From Thalassobius sp. I31.1 (lineage in GTDB: Bacteria; Pseudomonadota; Alphaproteobacteria; Rhodobacterales; Rhodobacteraceae): DNA of 64,000 nucleotides. Below are positions 9,269 through 16,946 of the stretch, one piece after another; positions within the stretch are counted from its first letter, which is position 1, and each line of letters opens with the position of its first letter. The stretch is from contig NZ_PWAA01000033.1 in assembly GCF_003031585.1 (NCBI RefSeq), positions 186,001 to 250,000 on the forward strand. The letters are read 5' to 3'. Position numbers and translations under genes: made by a program. The notes under the pieces were generated by a model. The model ran no database searches. It was not told where the DNA came from and saw only the letters and a list, made by a program, of their open reading frames with translations.

Positions 9269-9540
9269 TATATCGTTTCTGTTCCAGTTGTACACATTTA
9301 CAGGCCAGGCATCCAATGGGAATATGGCAACAAGAAAGCGAAACCCTGAACACTGCAACTGGCGCACAAACCCGAAAAACCGCCACATCTGATACCCACA
9401 ACCAACACTCAGACCTGAATTTTCTCATATTTTCGAGCGAATTTTCACGACCCAAGACCACGACCCCAAAGAACAGTTTTAAACTGAACCCGATTGACAA
9501 CAGACAACGCGAACGGGACACGACCAAAAGGAGAAGCACA

Positions 9541-9744
9541 ATGCAAGCGACTGAAACCATCGTCAACATGGACAGCTACATTTCCACCCGGCCTGCAAAA
9601 GAAGAACGCATGCAGACAGCAGCACAGATCCTTGAAGATCTTGCTTATGACCTTGCCGGCAATATGCGCCCGGATCAGACCGGTCAGCTGATCGCATTTG
9701 CGCGGGAACTGATGGTTCTGTCCCGCGAAGTACAAAGCCACTAA
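9541..9744 (+). CDS. small helical protein of unknown function
   Basis: 67 residues, MQATETIVNMDSYIST then two predicted amphipathic helices (AAQILEDLAYDLAG; TGQLIAFARELMVLSREVQ). The AAAAGGAG ribosome site at 9526-9533 with 7-base spacing fixes this ATG; the frame is open further upstream but without support. No signal peptide, Cys or known motif. Its long AT-rich leader and the facing regulator suggest conditional expression. An intrinsic terminator follows about 120 bases downstream. Function unknown. Confidence 0.68.
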   Translation: MQATETIVNMDSYISTRPAKEERMQTAAQILEDLAYDLAGNMRPDQTGQLIAFARELMVLSREVQSH

Positions 9745-9863
9745 CACCACACCCGGAGCAACGGATTGCCGCGTAAAGACCACGAATTTACACGCGGCAA
9801 TGGGTAAAGCAGCAGACACAGCCTTCCGGTACTCCACACGCCACTACTGTATCTTCCTCCCTG

Positions 9864-9894
9864 GCGGGGCGGCGCAATGCCGCTTCGCTTTTTT
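9864..9894 (+). terminator. rho-independent terminator
   Basis: GCGGGGCGGC / GCCGCTTCGC pairs over 10 bp (two G-U pairs in RNA) around a GCAAT loop and runs into TTTTTT. It separates the 67-residue gene from the HIG1-like gene. Confidence 0.8.
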
Positions 9895-9938
9895 CTGTAT
9901 TCACGTTAAACCGGGGCGCGCAGGACGAAAGGAATCTC

Positions 9939-10145
9939 ATGTTTAGCGACCCTATTTTTATACTGGTGGCCCTGGCTGTATTGGTCACGCTAGTTGTGCT
10001 GATGACCGGCATTGGCGGCTTTGCCAAAGGCGGGGAATTTAACAAAAAGCATTCAAACCGGCTGATGCGCTGGCGCATTATTGCCCAGGCCGTCGCGGTT
10101 GCGCTGATCCTGCTGTTCATCGCGCTGCGTGGGGGCATTGGCTAA
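9939..10145 (+). CDS. twin-transmembrane HIG1-domain-like protein
   Basis: 68 residues with two membrane helices (about 6-25 and 48-65) joined by a positively charged loop, GGEFNKKHSNRLMRWRIIAQ. The N-R-L-M-R-x-R-I-x-A-Q pattern before the second helix matches the HIG1 family, known in mitochondria for modulating respiratory complexes. In Rhodobacterales such small proteins are conserved beside cobalamin adenosyltransferase. The next ATG follows its stop codon directly (10146), so the two are cotranscribed and probably coupled. Assignment to HIG1 rests on pattern recognition only. Confidence 0.72.
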   Translation: MFSDPIFILVALAVLVTLVVLMTGIGGFAKGGEFNKKHSNRLMRWRIIAQAVAVALILLFIALRGGIG

Positions 10146-10718
10146 ATGGTTGTTCTGAATAAGATCTACACACGCACCGGCGACAAGGGTGACACCGCAC
10201 TTGGTAATGGGGACCGGGTGGCAAAACATTCCCTGCGCGTGACGGCCTATGGCACCACGGATGAACTAAACTCGCACCTCGGCGTCGCCCGGCTGCATGC
10301 GAAAGACGAATTCGACGGGCAGCTTTCCATGATCCAGAATGATCTTTTTGATCTTGGCGCGGATCTGTGTCGTCCCGATATGGAAAAAGATGCCGAGTCA
10401 GAATATCCGCCCCTGCGCGCCACAATGGCGCAGGTCGAACGGCTGGAAGCTGAAATTGACGCGATGAACAAAGACATTGCGCCTCTGCGCAGCTTCATTC
10501 TGCCCGGCGGCTCTGCCCTTGCCGCACATCTGCACATCTGTCGCACGGTATCGCGGCGCGCAGAACGTTGTGCGGTGGAACTGGCCGAGATCGAATCTGT
10601 AAACCCCGCCGTGATCAAATACCTGAATCGCCTGTCTGACTGGTTCTTCGTTGCGGCCCGTGCCGCCAATGATAACGGCGAAACAGATATGCTTTGGGTG
10701 CCCGGGGCCAACCGATAA
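10146..10718 (+). CDS. pduO: cob(I)alamin adenosyltransferase, PduO type
   Basis: A 190-residue ATP:corrinoid adenosyltransferase that attaches the 5'-deoxyadenosyl group to cob(I)alamin, making coenzyme B12. The N-terminal ATP loop reads IYTRTGDKGDTALGNG, followed by VTAYGTTDELNSHLG. The catalytic helix region includes FILPGGSALAAHLHICRTVSRRAER with the conserved Arg pair, then VIKYLNRLSDWFFVAARAAN. Every family signature is present. It lies between the HIG1-like gene (no gap) and an unknown gene that starts inside its stop codon (TAATG). The product could feed B12-dependent mutases of the ethylmalonyl-CoA pathway implied by mcd. Confidence 0.93.
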   Translation: MVVLNKIYTRTGDKGDTALGNGDRVAKHSLRVTAYGTTDELNSHLGVARLHAKDEFDGQLSMIQNDLFDLGADLCRPDMEKDAESEYPPLRATMAQVERLEAEIDAMNKDIAPLRSFILPGGSALAAHLHICRTVSRRAERCAVELAEIESVNPAVIKYLNRLSDWFFVAARAANDNGETDMLWVPGANR

Positions 10719-11497
10719 TGGAATCGGATGCGCATGCACATGGTGCTTTCCTGTCGCCAGAACTTGCGCATCTGATTGAAATTGCGCCTGAAGTCTTCCC
10801 TGCCAACAGACCTGACAGCCTGGAGGTCTGCACCTTTTGCTGCATGAGCAAAGAGCAGGAAGCCGAGATACTGCGTCAGCCCCGGATGGATGTCAGTACA
10901 CAAATGCTGGAGGACTGGCTTGGGTCCGCGTTTAGTGACAATCCTGATGGAAAAACGGCCTTTCTCTGGCTGTTGCCCGCAATTGCCCGAAGCCTTGCAC
11001 AAGGCGAAGACCCACTAGCATGCGGCATTCCATTGGCTTTCGCACGTGCCTCACGAACCGACTGGCCCATCCACTCCTGGACAACGCCCCAACAGAACTG
11101 GATCCAATCTTTTGCCACGCATCTTCTGAATGCCAGGTGTGAATATGCACTTCCGGAAATAGACGGTTTTTCCTGCATGTTCGCGATGGCGGGAATGCCG
11201 GTTGGAACGCTTGTGAACTGCATTAAAACCATCCCTCTGGACCGCTTCGCAATTGCTATGGCACGGGACATGGAACTGCATGACGATATGGGCAGCAGCG
11301 AGTTCTGGGAATATGAGTTTGCACCGCATGGTGCCTTCACCAAAGCGATCGCTGACTGGTTCGCATCAGAAGACCTGAAGGAAAGTGTCATCACGCTGAT
11401 GGATGAAGATGTTTCTGATGAACTTCTTGAAGCGCTCTGGCTGTACCCCTGGAAAACCGGGCATGACGACAATGTGCCCTCGCCTGCCCCAAAGTAA
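10718..11497 (+). CDS. uncharacterised protein coupled to the adenosyltransferase gene
   Basis: 259 residues beginning MESDAHAHGAFLSPE. The ATG overlaps the TAA of the preceding gene (TAATG), which indicates translational coupling and decides the start over an in-frame ATG at 10694. The protein is soluble and rich in Trp, Asp and Glu, with several Cys near residues 40-44 (CTFCC) and an acidic C-terminus. No family is recognised. Its base composition is slightly lower in GC than the genes before it. The operon position hints at a link with corrinoid metabolism, but that is guesswork. Confidence 0.65.
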   Translation: MESDAHAHGAFLSPELAHLIEIAPEVFPANRPDSLEVCTFCCMSKEQEAEILRQPRMDVSTQMLEDWLGSAFSDNPDGKTAFLWLLPAIARSLAQGEDPLACGIPLAFARASRTDWPIHSWTTPQQNWIQSFATHLLNARCEYALPEIDGFSCMFAMAGMPVGTLVNCIKTIPLDRFAIAMARDMELHDDMGSSEFWEYEFAPHGAFTKAIADWFASEDLKESVITLMDEDVSDELLEALWLYPWKTGHDDNVPSPAPK

Positions 11498-11664
11498 CCA
11501 CGAAATATTCTTGCAAAGAATCCCCTTCAAAATGGGAAAACGCGACGGCAAACGCCGCGTTGCGTCGATTTTGACCTGTTTTCCGCGCTGCAGAATCGCT
11601 AACACATGCGGGAGAGCTTTGAATGGTGTCCGGTGTGGCGCCAGATTTTGAGGAGAAACACGCC

Positions 11665-12423
11665 ATGAAGGTACTCGTACCTGTAAAACGCGTGATCGAC
11701 TATAACGTGAAAGTACGCGTAAAAGCGGACGGCAGCGGTGTTGATCTCGCCAATGTTAAAATGTCGATGAACCCATTTGACGAGATTGCCGTCGAACAGG
11801 CCATTCGCCTGAAAGAAGCTGGTAAAGCTGAGGAAGTCGTCGCCGTATCCATTGGCGTAAAGCAAGCACAGGAAACGCTGCGTACTGCGCTGGCGATGGG
11901 CGCGGACCGCGCAATCCTGGTTATTGCAGCTGATGACGTGCACCAGGACATCGAACCGCTCGCGGTTGCGAAAATCCTGAAAGCCATCGTTGACGAAGAG
12001 CAGCCAGGCATCGTTCTCGCCGGTAAACAGGCGATCGACAACGACATGAACGCAACCGGCCAGATGCTGTCCGCACTTCTGGGCTGGTCCCAGGGCGCTT
12101 TCGCATCCGAGCTGGACATCGACGGTGACAGTGCCGTTGTAACCCGCGAAGTTGACGGCGGTCTGCAGACCATCAAGGTGAAAATGCCAACAGTCGTGAC
12201 TGTTGACCTGCGCCTGAACGAGCCGCGCTATGCGTCTCTGCCAAACATCATGAAAGCCAAGAAAAAGCCACTGGATGAGAAAACAGCTGCGGATTACGGC
12301 GTTGATGTTTCCCCACGTCTTGAAATTGTTTCCACCACTGAACCGGAAGCACGCAAGGCAGGCGAAATCGTTGGTTCTGTTGATGAACTGGTTGCGAAAC
12401 TTAAAGAAGCGGGAGCAATATAA
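11665..12423 (+). CDS. etfB: electron transfer flavoprotein beta subunit
   Basis: 252 residues, beginning [19 protein letters not shown] as in alphaproteobacterial EtfB. The recognition loop that docks acyl-CoA dehydrogenases is seen as [16 protein letters not shown]. The AMP-binding half includes [27 protein letters not shown]. With EtfA it carries electrons from flavin dehydrogenases, such as the Mcd encoded nearby, to ETF-ubiquinone oxidoreductase. AGGAG at 11651-11655 supports the ATG at 11665. Its stop overlaps the etfA start (TAATG). Confidence 0.97.
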   Translation: MKVLVPVKRVIDYNVKVRVKADGSGVDLANVKMSMNPFDEIAVEQAIRLKEAGKAEEVVAVSIGVKQAQETLRTALAMGADRAILVIAADDVHQDIEPLAVAKILKAIVDEEQPGIVLAGKQAIDNDMNATGQMLSALLGWSQGAFASELDIDGDSAVVTREVDGGLQTIKVKMPTVVTVDLRLNEPRYASLPNIMKAKKKPLDEKTAADYGVDVSPRLEIVSTTEPEARKAGEIVGSVDELVAKLKEAGAI

Positions 12424-13349
12424 TGGCTGTACTTCTTTTGGCTGAAGTTGCTGGTGGCGAACTCTCCGTTGATGCAACTGCAAAAGCTCTGACCGCGGCG
12501 AAAGCCATGGGTGATGTTACTGTTCTCTGCGCTGGCGCAGGCTGTGGCGGTGCTGCGGAAGCAGCGGCGAAACTGGACGGTGTTTCCAAGGTTCTCTGCG
12601 CAGATGACGCTGCTTATGGCAACGGTCTGGCCGAACCAATGGCAGATCTTCTGGTCTCCCTGGCTGGCGACTATGAACATATCGTAGCGCCTGCAACGTC
12701 CAGCGCGAAAAACATCCTGCCACGTGCTGCGGCGCTGTTGGATGTGATGGTGATCTCTGACGTGTCTGCTGTCGTTGACGCAAACACGTTCGAGCGCCCG
12801 ATCTATGCTGGTAACGCAATCCAGACTGTTAAGTCTTCCGACGCGAAGAAAATCGTTTCTGTGCGTACGTCTACATTCGACGCAGCTGGCGAAGGTGGCT
12901 CTGCCGCTGTTGAAGCTGTTGCGGCAGCTGGCAATGCTGGCCTTTCTGAGTGGGTTGAAGACAAGGTTGCAGAATCTGATCGTCCAGAACTGACATCTGC
13001 GGGTGTTGTTGTATCCGGTGGTCGTGGCGTTGGTTCCGAAGAGGACTTTGCCCTGATCGAGAAACTGGCCGACAAGCTGAATGCGGCTGTTGGCGCATCC
13101 CGCGCTGCGGTCGATTCAGGCTACGCACCAAACGACTGGCAGGTTGGTCAGACCGGTAAGGTGGTTGCACCTGATCTTTATGTCGCGATCGGTATTTCCG
13201 GCGCCATCCAGCACCTTGCTGGTATGAAAGACTCTAAGATCATCGTTGCGATCAACAAAGACGAAGAAGCACCGATCTTCCAGGTTGCTGATTACGGTCT
13301 GGTTGCTGACCTGTTCGCAGCCGTACCAGAGCTGACTGAAAAGCTCTGA
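12423..13349 (+). CDS. etfA: electron transfer flavoprotein alpha subunit
   Basis: 308 residues. The C-terminal FAD-binding domain is typical: [76 protein letters not shown]. It forms the heterodimer with EtfB that accepts electrons from acyl-CoA dehydrogenases in the cytoplasm. The two genes overlap by one base and form one operon, closed by a terminator that also overlaps the end of the convergent DUF6473 gene. Confidence 0.97.
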   Translation: MAVLLLAEVAGGELSVDATAKALTAAKAMGDVTVLCAGAGCGGAAEAAAKLDGVSKVLCADDAAYGNGLAEPMADLLVSLAGDYEHIVAPATSSAKNILPRAAALLDVMVISDVSAVVDANTFERPIYAGNAIQTVKSSDAKKIVSVRTSTFDAAGEGGSAAVEAVAAAGNAGLSEWVEDKVAESDRPELTSAGVVVSGGRGVGSEEDFALIEKLADKLNAAVGASRAAVDSGYAPNDWQVGQTGKVVAPDLYVAIGISGAIQHLAGMKDSKIIVAINKDEEAPIFQVADYGLVADLFAAVPELTEKL

Positions 13350-13370
13350 TACGACGCTGATCTGAGAATT

Positions 13371-14234
13371 TTAAAGGGCCCGCCGATTGCGCGGGCCTTT
13401 TTGTTGCAGAAGATCCGAAACCGCATCACTGATCACTTGCGCGACTTCCTGATGACAGGTGACAGACATCAACTCGGATGCGGTCGGTTCCTCCATCGGG
13501 GAAATCACCATACCATCCGTGTCGCCCGACATCATATCCGCAGGCGGCACAATTTCGAGATAGCCGTCATATTGATCATCCAGCGCATTGATCATCTCAC
13601 GATCAATGAACAAGGGCGCATCGCCCTGGCTTTCAATGTTTTCCTCTTCATCTTCCGGTGTGAACTCCGACAGCCAGACCAGTAATTTCTTACCTTCGAT
13701 CTGCGACAGAAGGTTTTTCATCCGCGCAACCCAGGCATCTTTCAATTCGCGCCGGACAATTTCAAACCGGTCAGGCGACAGGGTTTTCAGGCTGGTCAGC
13801 AGATGGCGCGTGAAGTTAAATTCCGTGAAATCAACCTCACGGTAAATGGTCTGCAAAAGGGTGGACGCCCGCACAAAACGATCATTGCGGCGCGGATGCA
13901 CGGAATAAAACCGGTTCGACATATTCTGTGCCCCCAGCACCTGCACCACCGTCAGTTCCGCATTATGGCAGACATCCATCACAGCCTGGTCATGGGCATA
14001 TACATCTATCCCGGCGTTCACACAGCCAAGATTCACCGACATAACGCCACTTAGTTCTTCAACAATGTCGGAATATGGTTTTTCAATAAACTTCCCATAG
14101 GTCTGCGTCCCGCCCAGATAGGCGACATAGGGCTGATCCAGCTTGCGCTTTGGCCCCCGGAACAGCAGTTTCGATTTCCCATACCGGCAAGGATAATAAT
14201 CCAGCAGGGATTCACTCAGATTTTCATAGGCCAT
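13371..14234 (-). CDS. DUF6473 family protein
   Basis: About 287 residues starting MAYENLSES. The pattern YYPCRYGKSKLLFRGPKRKLD, then YVAYLGGTQTYGKFIEKP, VNLGCVNAGIDVYAHD and VVQVLGAQNMSNRFYSVHPRRNDRF, is what I know from the Rhodobacterales DUF6473 family. These resemble a SGNH/sulfotransferase-like fold acting on surface polymers, but no activity is established to my knowledge. ATG at 14234 has GAGGTGGGA 8 bases upstream, better than the GTG at 14246. The acidic, low-complexity C-terminal part ends in a terminator. Confidence 0.8.
   Translation of the reverse strand: MAYENLSESLLDYYPCRYGKSKLLFRGPKRKLDQPYVAYLGGTQTYGKFIEKPYSDIVEELSGVMSVNLGCVNAGIDVYAHDQAVMDVCHNAELTVVQVLGAQNMSNRFYSVHPRRNDRFVRASTLLQTIYREVDFTEFNFTRHLLTSLKTLSPDRFEIVRRELKDAWVARMKNLLSQIEGKKLLVWLSEFTPEDEEENIESQGDAPLFIDREMINALDDQYDGYLEIVPPADMMSGDTDGMVISPMEEPTASELMSVTCHQEVAQVISDAVSDLLQQKGPRNRRAL
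13373..13403 (+). terminator. terminator of etfBA, shared with the convergent gene
   Basis: GGCCCGC (13377-13383) pairs with GCGGGCC (13391-13397), flanked by AAA and TTTTT. The stop codon of the leftward DUF6473 gene (13371-13373) touches this structure, so both transcripts end here. Confidence 0.85.
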
Positions 14235-14419
14235 GAACAGTCCCACCTCACTTTTATTTCAATTCACCCGTGTTGATTCCTGACAGCAGAAAGTTTCCAA
14301 ATGCCTAAGCGACAAATTAGACAAATTCGCTTTACCCTGCGTTCACCCTCTTGCGCCGCCTCGGCTGGCGGGCCTATGGTCTGGCAGGCCGTGTAAGGCC
14401 AGATCGAAAGGGCGAGAGA

Positions 14420-15295
14420 ATGGATATTCAGTCGGTTGGTGTTATTGGCGCGGGTCAGATGGGCAATGGTATTGCGCATGTGTTTGCACTGGCGGGCTAT
14501 GATGTTGTGATTAATGACATCTCTGAAGATAACCTGGCTGCGGCAGTTGCCCTGATTGGCAAAAATATGGACCGTCAGGTCAGCCGCGAAAAGATCTCAC
14601 AAGCTGACCGCGATGGCGCGATGGGGCGGATTTCCACGACCCTCAGCCTGCCTGAACTGGGTCAGACCGATCTGGTGATCGAGGCCGCAACAGAACGCGA
14701 AGAAATTAAAGTTTCGATTTTTAAGGAACTCGTCCCACATCTGAAGCCAGAGACGATCCTGACCTCAAACACCTCATCGATTTCCATCACGCGCCTGGCC
14801 TCTGGCACGGACCGCCCGGAAAAATTCATGGGCTTCCACTTCATGAATCCGGTGCCTGTGATGCAGCTTGTGGAACTGATCCGCGGGATTGCAACGGATG
14901 AGCCAACCTACAAAGCCCTGCTGACTGTTGTGGAAAAGCTTGGCAAAACCGCTGCCAGCGCCGAAGATTTCCCGGCTTTCATAGTGAACCGCATCCTGAT
15001 GCCGATGATCAATGAGGCCGTCTATACGCTGTATGAAGGCGTGGGCAATGTGTCCTCTATCGACAGCGCGATGAAGCTTGGCACCAACCACCCGATGGGC
15101 CCACTGGAGCTGGCCGATTTCATCGGCCTGGACACCTGCCTTGCGATTATGAACGTGCTGCATGATGGCCTGGCTGACACCAAATACCGCCCCTGTCCGC
15201 TGCTGACCAAATACGTCGAAGCCGGCTGGCTTGGCCGCAAAACCGGACGTGGTTTCTACGATTATCGCGGTGAAACACCCGTCCCGACACGGTAA
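14420..15295 (+). CDS. hbd: 3-hydroxybutyryl-CoA dehydrogenase
   Basis: 291 residues. The NAD-binding motif is GVIGAGQMGNGIAHVFALAG, and the catalytic His sits in GFHFMNPVPVMQLVELI. The C-terminal dimerisation domain has DFPAFIVNRILMPMINEAVYTLYEG, GTNHPMGPLELADFIGLD and KTGRGFYDY. It reduces acetoacetyl-CoA or oxidises 3-hydroxyacyl-CoA. In this group the enzyme commonly follows etfBA and serves short-chain acyl-CoA and polyhydroxybutyrate metabolism. GAGAGA lies before the ATG at 14420; a longer frame upstream lacks support. NADH/NADPH preference cannot be told. Confidence 0.93.
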   Translation: MDIQSVGVIGAGQMGNGIAHVFALAGYDVVINDISEDNLAAAVALIGKNMDRQVSREKISQADRDGAMGRISTTLSLPELGQTDLVIEAATEREEIKVSIFKELVPHLKPETILTSNTSSISITRLASGTDRPEKFMGFHFMNPVPVMQLVELIRGIATDEPTYKALLTVVEKLGKTAASAEDFPAFIVNRILMPMINEAVYTLYEGVGNVSSIDSAMKLGTNHPMGPLELADFIGLDTCLAIMNVLHDGLADTKYRPCPLLTKYVEAGWLGRKTGRGFYDYRGETPVPTR

Positions 15296-15302
15296 TCCAC
15301 AG

Positions 15303-15339
15303 ATATAGAAAAGCCCGGCATTGCCGGGCTTTTCTATAT
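15303..15339. terminator. symmetrical bidirectional terminator
   Basis: An unusually clean inverted repeat: 18-bp arms with a single unpaired T at 15321. The core is AAAAGCCCGGCA / TGCCGGGCTTTT. It lies between convergent genes and gives a U-tract on both transcripts. Confidence 0.9.
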
Positions 15340-15350
15340 GGATCAGCTGA

Positions 15351-16265
15351 TCACTTCTCGCGCAGATCCAGCACTTTCTGGCGCAACCAGGTCATGAAGC
15401 CGCGGGAATTGCTGTAGTGTTCTTTCAGGTCATCCTGTGACAGAGGCTGACCAATCACCGGTTTCTGCGGTTTGTTCAGCGCATATTTGATCTCATGCAG
15501 CAACAGACCCTGGCGCAAGGTTGCGGACACCTGGTTTGCAATCTGATAGGCGCGGGAATTCTGGCCCGGGAAATAGATCGGCAGCACGGTTGCACCGGAA
15601 CGCTCAATCATCTTGGCGGTGAACGGGTTCCATTCAGCTTCGATCGCTTCACCAAACCAGGTTTCAGACGCTGCCACCTGACCCGCCGGGAAAAGGATAA
15701 TCACCCCGTCGTCCTTCAGGTGCTTCATCGCTTCTTTGCGCATGTTCAGGTTCTTGCGGTTGCTGTCTTCCTCATGCGGGAAAGCAACGGGCAGCATGAA
15801 ATGTTCAATCTCAGCCACGCCGGTCAGCAGGGAACGCGTCAGAATTTTATAATCGGTGCGCACCTGACCAATCAGTTCAGCCGCAATCAGACCATCCACA
15901 AGACCACCCGGGTGGTTTGCCACCACGATCAGCGGGCCTTCCTTTGGGATCTGGTCGCGCTGCTCCTGCGGGGTGAGGATCTCAATCCCCATCGCTTTCA
16001 GACCTTTGGTGAAAAACGGATGGCCAAAAGGCACGCCGCTTTTCTCAAACTTACGGATCTTAAACAGCAATAGCGCCTTGCCAGTCAGCCATTCCAGCAC
16101 CCGGATGGTCGTGACCTTCCACGGGTTGGTGAATGTGTTGGCATAAGACAGGCGACGCCCGTCATAAGGATCGACATTGCGGTCAATAACAGGATTGGCA
16201 TTCTGCTGATCGGGGGTATTGGAGGTATTCTCAGTCAAGACGCCATCCGCTTCATCTGTGCCCAA
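15351..16265 (-). CDS. 1-acyl-glycerol-phosphate-type acyltransferase
   Basis: About 304 residues from a TTG at 16265. The PlsC-like acyltransferase domain has block I VVANHPGGLVDGLIA (NHxxGxxD, here with a longer gap to Asp), block III FPAGQVAAS and block IV VLPIYFPGQN. It probably acylates lysophospholipid or an ornithine-lipid precursor; sequence resembles the hemolysin-like (OlsA-type) acyltransferases. The start is uncertain: no ATG follows the HPr stop (16276), and earlier in-frame starts lie inside the HPr gene. It is the last gene of the chv-PTS cluster, ending at the symmetrical terminator. Confidence 0.85.
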   Translation of the reverse strand: MGTDEADGVLTENTSNTPDQQNANPVIDRNVDPYDGRRLSYANTFTNPWKVTTIRVLEWLTGKALLLFKIRKFEKSGVPFGHPFFTKGLKAMGIEILTPQEQRDQIPKEGPLIVVANHPGGLVDGLIAAELIGQVRTDYKILTRSLLTGVAEIEHFMLPVAFPHEEDSNRKNLNMRKEAMKHLKDDGVIILFPAGQVAASETWFGEAIEAEWNPFTAKMIERSGATVLPIYFPGQNSRAYQIANQVSATLRQGLLLHEIKYALNKPQKPVIGQPLSQDDLKEHYSNSRGFMTWLRQKVLDLREK

Positions 16266-16275
16266 AAGGGCTGTA

Positions 16276-16545
16276 TTAAAAATCTTCGCCGAATTTATCG
16301 GCAACCAGCGCGTCAATTGCTTCAAGCAGCGCATCTGCCTGATCACCGCTGGTTTCGACCTCAATAGAGGTTCCCTTAGAGGCTGCCAACATCAAAAGCC
16401 CCATAATAGAGTCCCCCGAGGCATCCATGCCATCGCGACGCACTTCGGCGCGGGCCTCATGGGCTTCCACAACTTCCACCAGTTTGGCAGAGGCACGGGC
16501 ATGCAGCCCTTTTTCGTTAATAATGTTCAGTGTTCTGATTGCCAT
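16276..16545 (-). CDS. ptsH: HPr, phosphocarrier of the regulatory PTS
   Basis: 89 residues. His15 in NEKGLHARASA is the phosphorylation site used by enzyme I, and Ser46 in GDSIMGLLML is the site for HPr kinase, matching the HprK encoded three genes upstream. The rest follows the HPr open-faced sandwich. Without sugar permeases nearby, this HPr is likely a regulatory carrier that passes phosphate to the EIIA encoded just before it. ATG at 16545 gives the usual MAIRTLNI start, 5 bases after the EIIA stop. Confidence 0.96.
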   Translation of the reverse strand: MAIRTLNIINEKGLHARASAKLVEVVEAHEARAEVRRDGMDASGDSIMGLLMLAASKGTSIEVETSGDQADALLEAIDALVADKFGEDF

Positions 16546-16550
16546 TTTAC

Positions 16551-16946
16551 TTACCCTGCACGCATGCCGTCGCAACAATTTATATACTTCCGTCCCGCCT
16601 GCAACGCATTGTCAATCGCCACATCAAACGGACGGGACCGGGATTTCGCAAGCTTTAGCAGCATCGGAAGGTTTACACCATAAAGCACTTTGCGGTCATC
16701 ATTGCAGCAGGCCGGCAGCGACAGGTTTGAGGGCGACCCCCCGAACATATCAACGACAATTGCCACCCCATCACCGGCATCAACCGCATCCGCAGCGGCA
16801 CAGATTTCCGCGCGCTTGCTGTCGCGGTCATGGTCATATTCAATCGCAATCGCACGCATTCCGGACTGGACACCAACGACATGTTCCACGGCCTTCAGAT
16901 ATTCACCCGCAAGCCCACCATGCGCGACAATCACAATCCCGATCAA
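16551..16946 (-). CDS. mannose-family PTS EIIA
   Basis: 131 residues from a TTG start whose bases overlap the rapZ stop (TTGA). His9 in IVIVAHGGLAGEYL is the phospho-acceptor. VVDMFGGSPSNLSL and NLPMLLKL are hallmarks of EIIA-Man domains. The frame is open upstream of 16946 but only over the rapZ coding region, and the N-terminus of the family starts exactly here. No EIIB, EIIC or EIID is present, so the protein is a lone regulatory EIIA, as known in alphaproteobacteria. Confidence 0.93.
   Translation of the reverse strand: MIGIVIVAHGGLAGEYLKAVEHVVGVQSGMRAIAIEYDHDRDSKRAEICAAADAVDAGDGVAIVVDMFGGSPSNLSLPACCNDDRKVLYGVNLPMLLKLAKSRSRPFDVAIDNALQAGRKYINCCDGMRAG

Larger units (their letters stand above)
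9130..9540. promoter_or_regulatory. divergent control region with three inverted repeats
   Basis: A 411-base gap, visibly more AT-rich than the genes beside it, between the Cro/CI-type regulator and the 67-residue gene. It holds a perfect palindrome at 9135-9149, an inverted repeat at 9203-9219, a 7+7 inverted repeat at 9244-9268, and a TTGACA box at 9237-9242. Open frames through it lack ribosome sites, so I see no gene here. Confidence 0.6.

Noticed and set aside
11539-11567. Hairpin between the coupled unknown gene and etfB
   Set aside because: AACGCG/CGCGTT and CGACG/CGTCG pairings compete and no T-tract follows directly, so a terminator call is not justified.
11599-12483. A 294-codon leftward frame over etfB
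   Set aside because: Antisense shadow; etfB and etfA are unambiguous.
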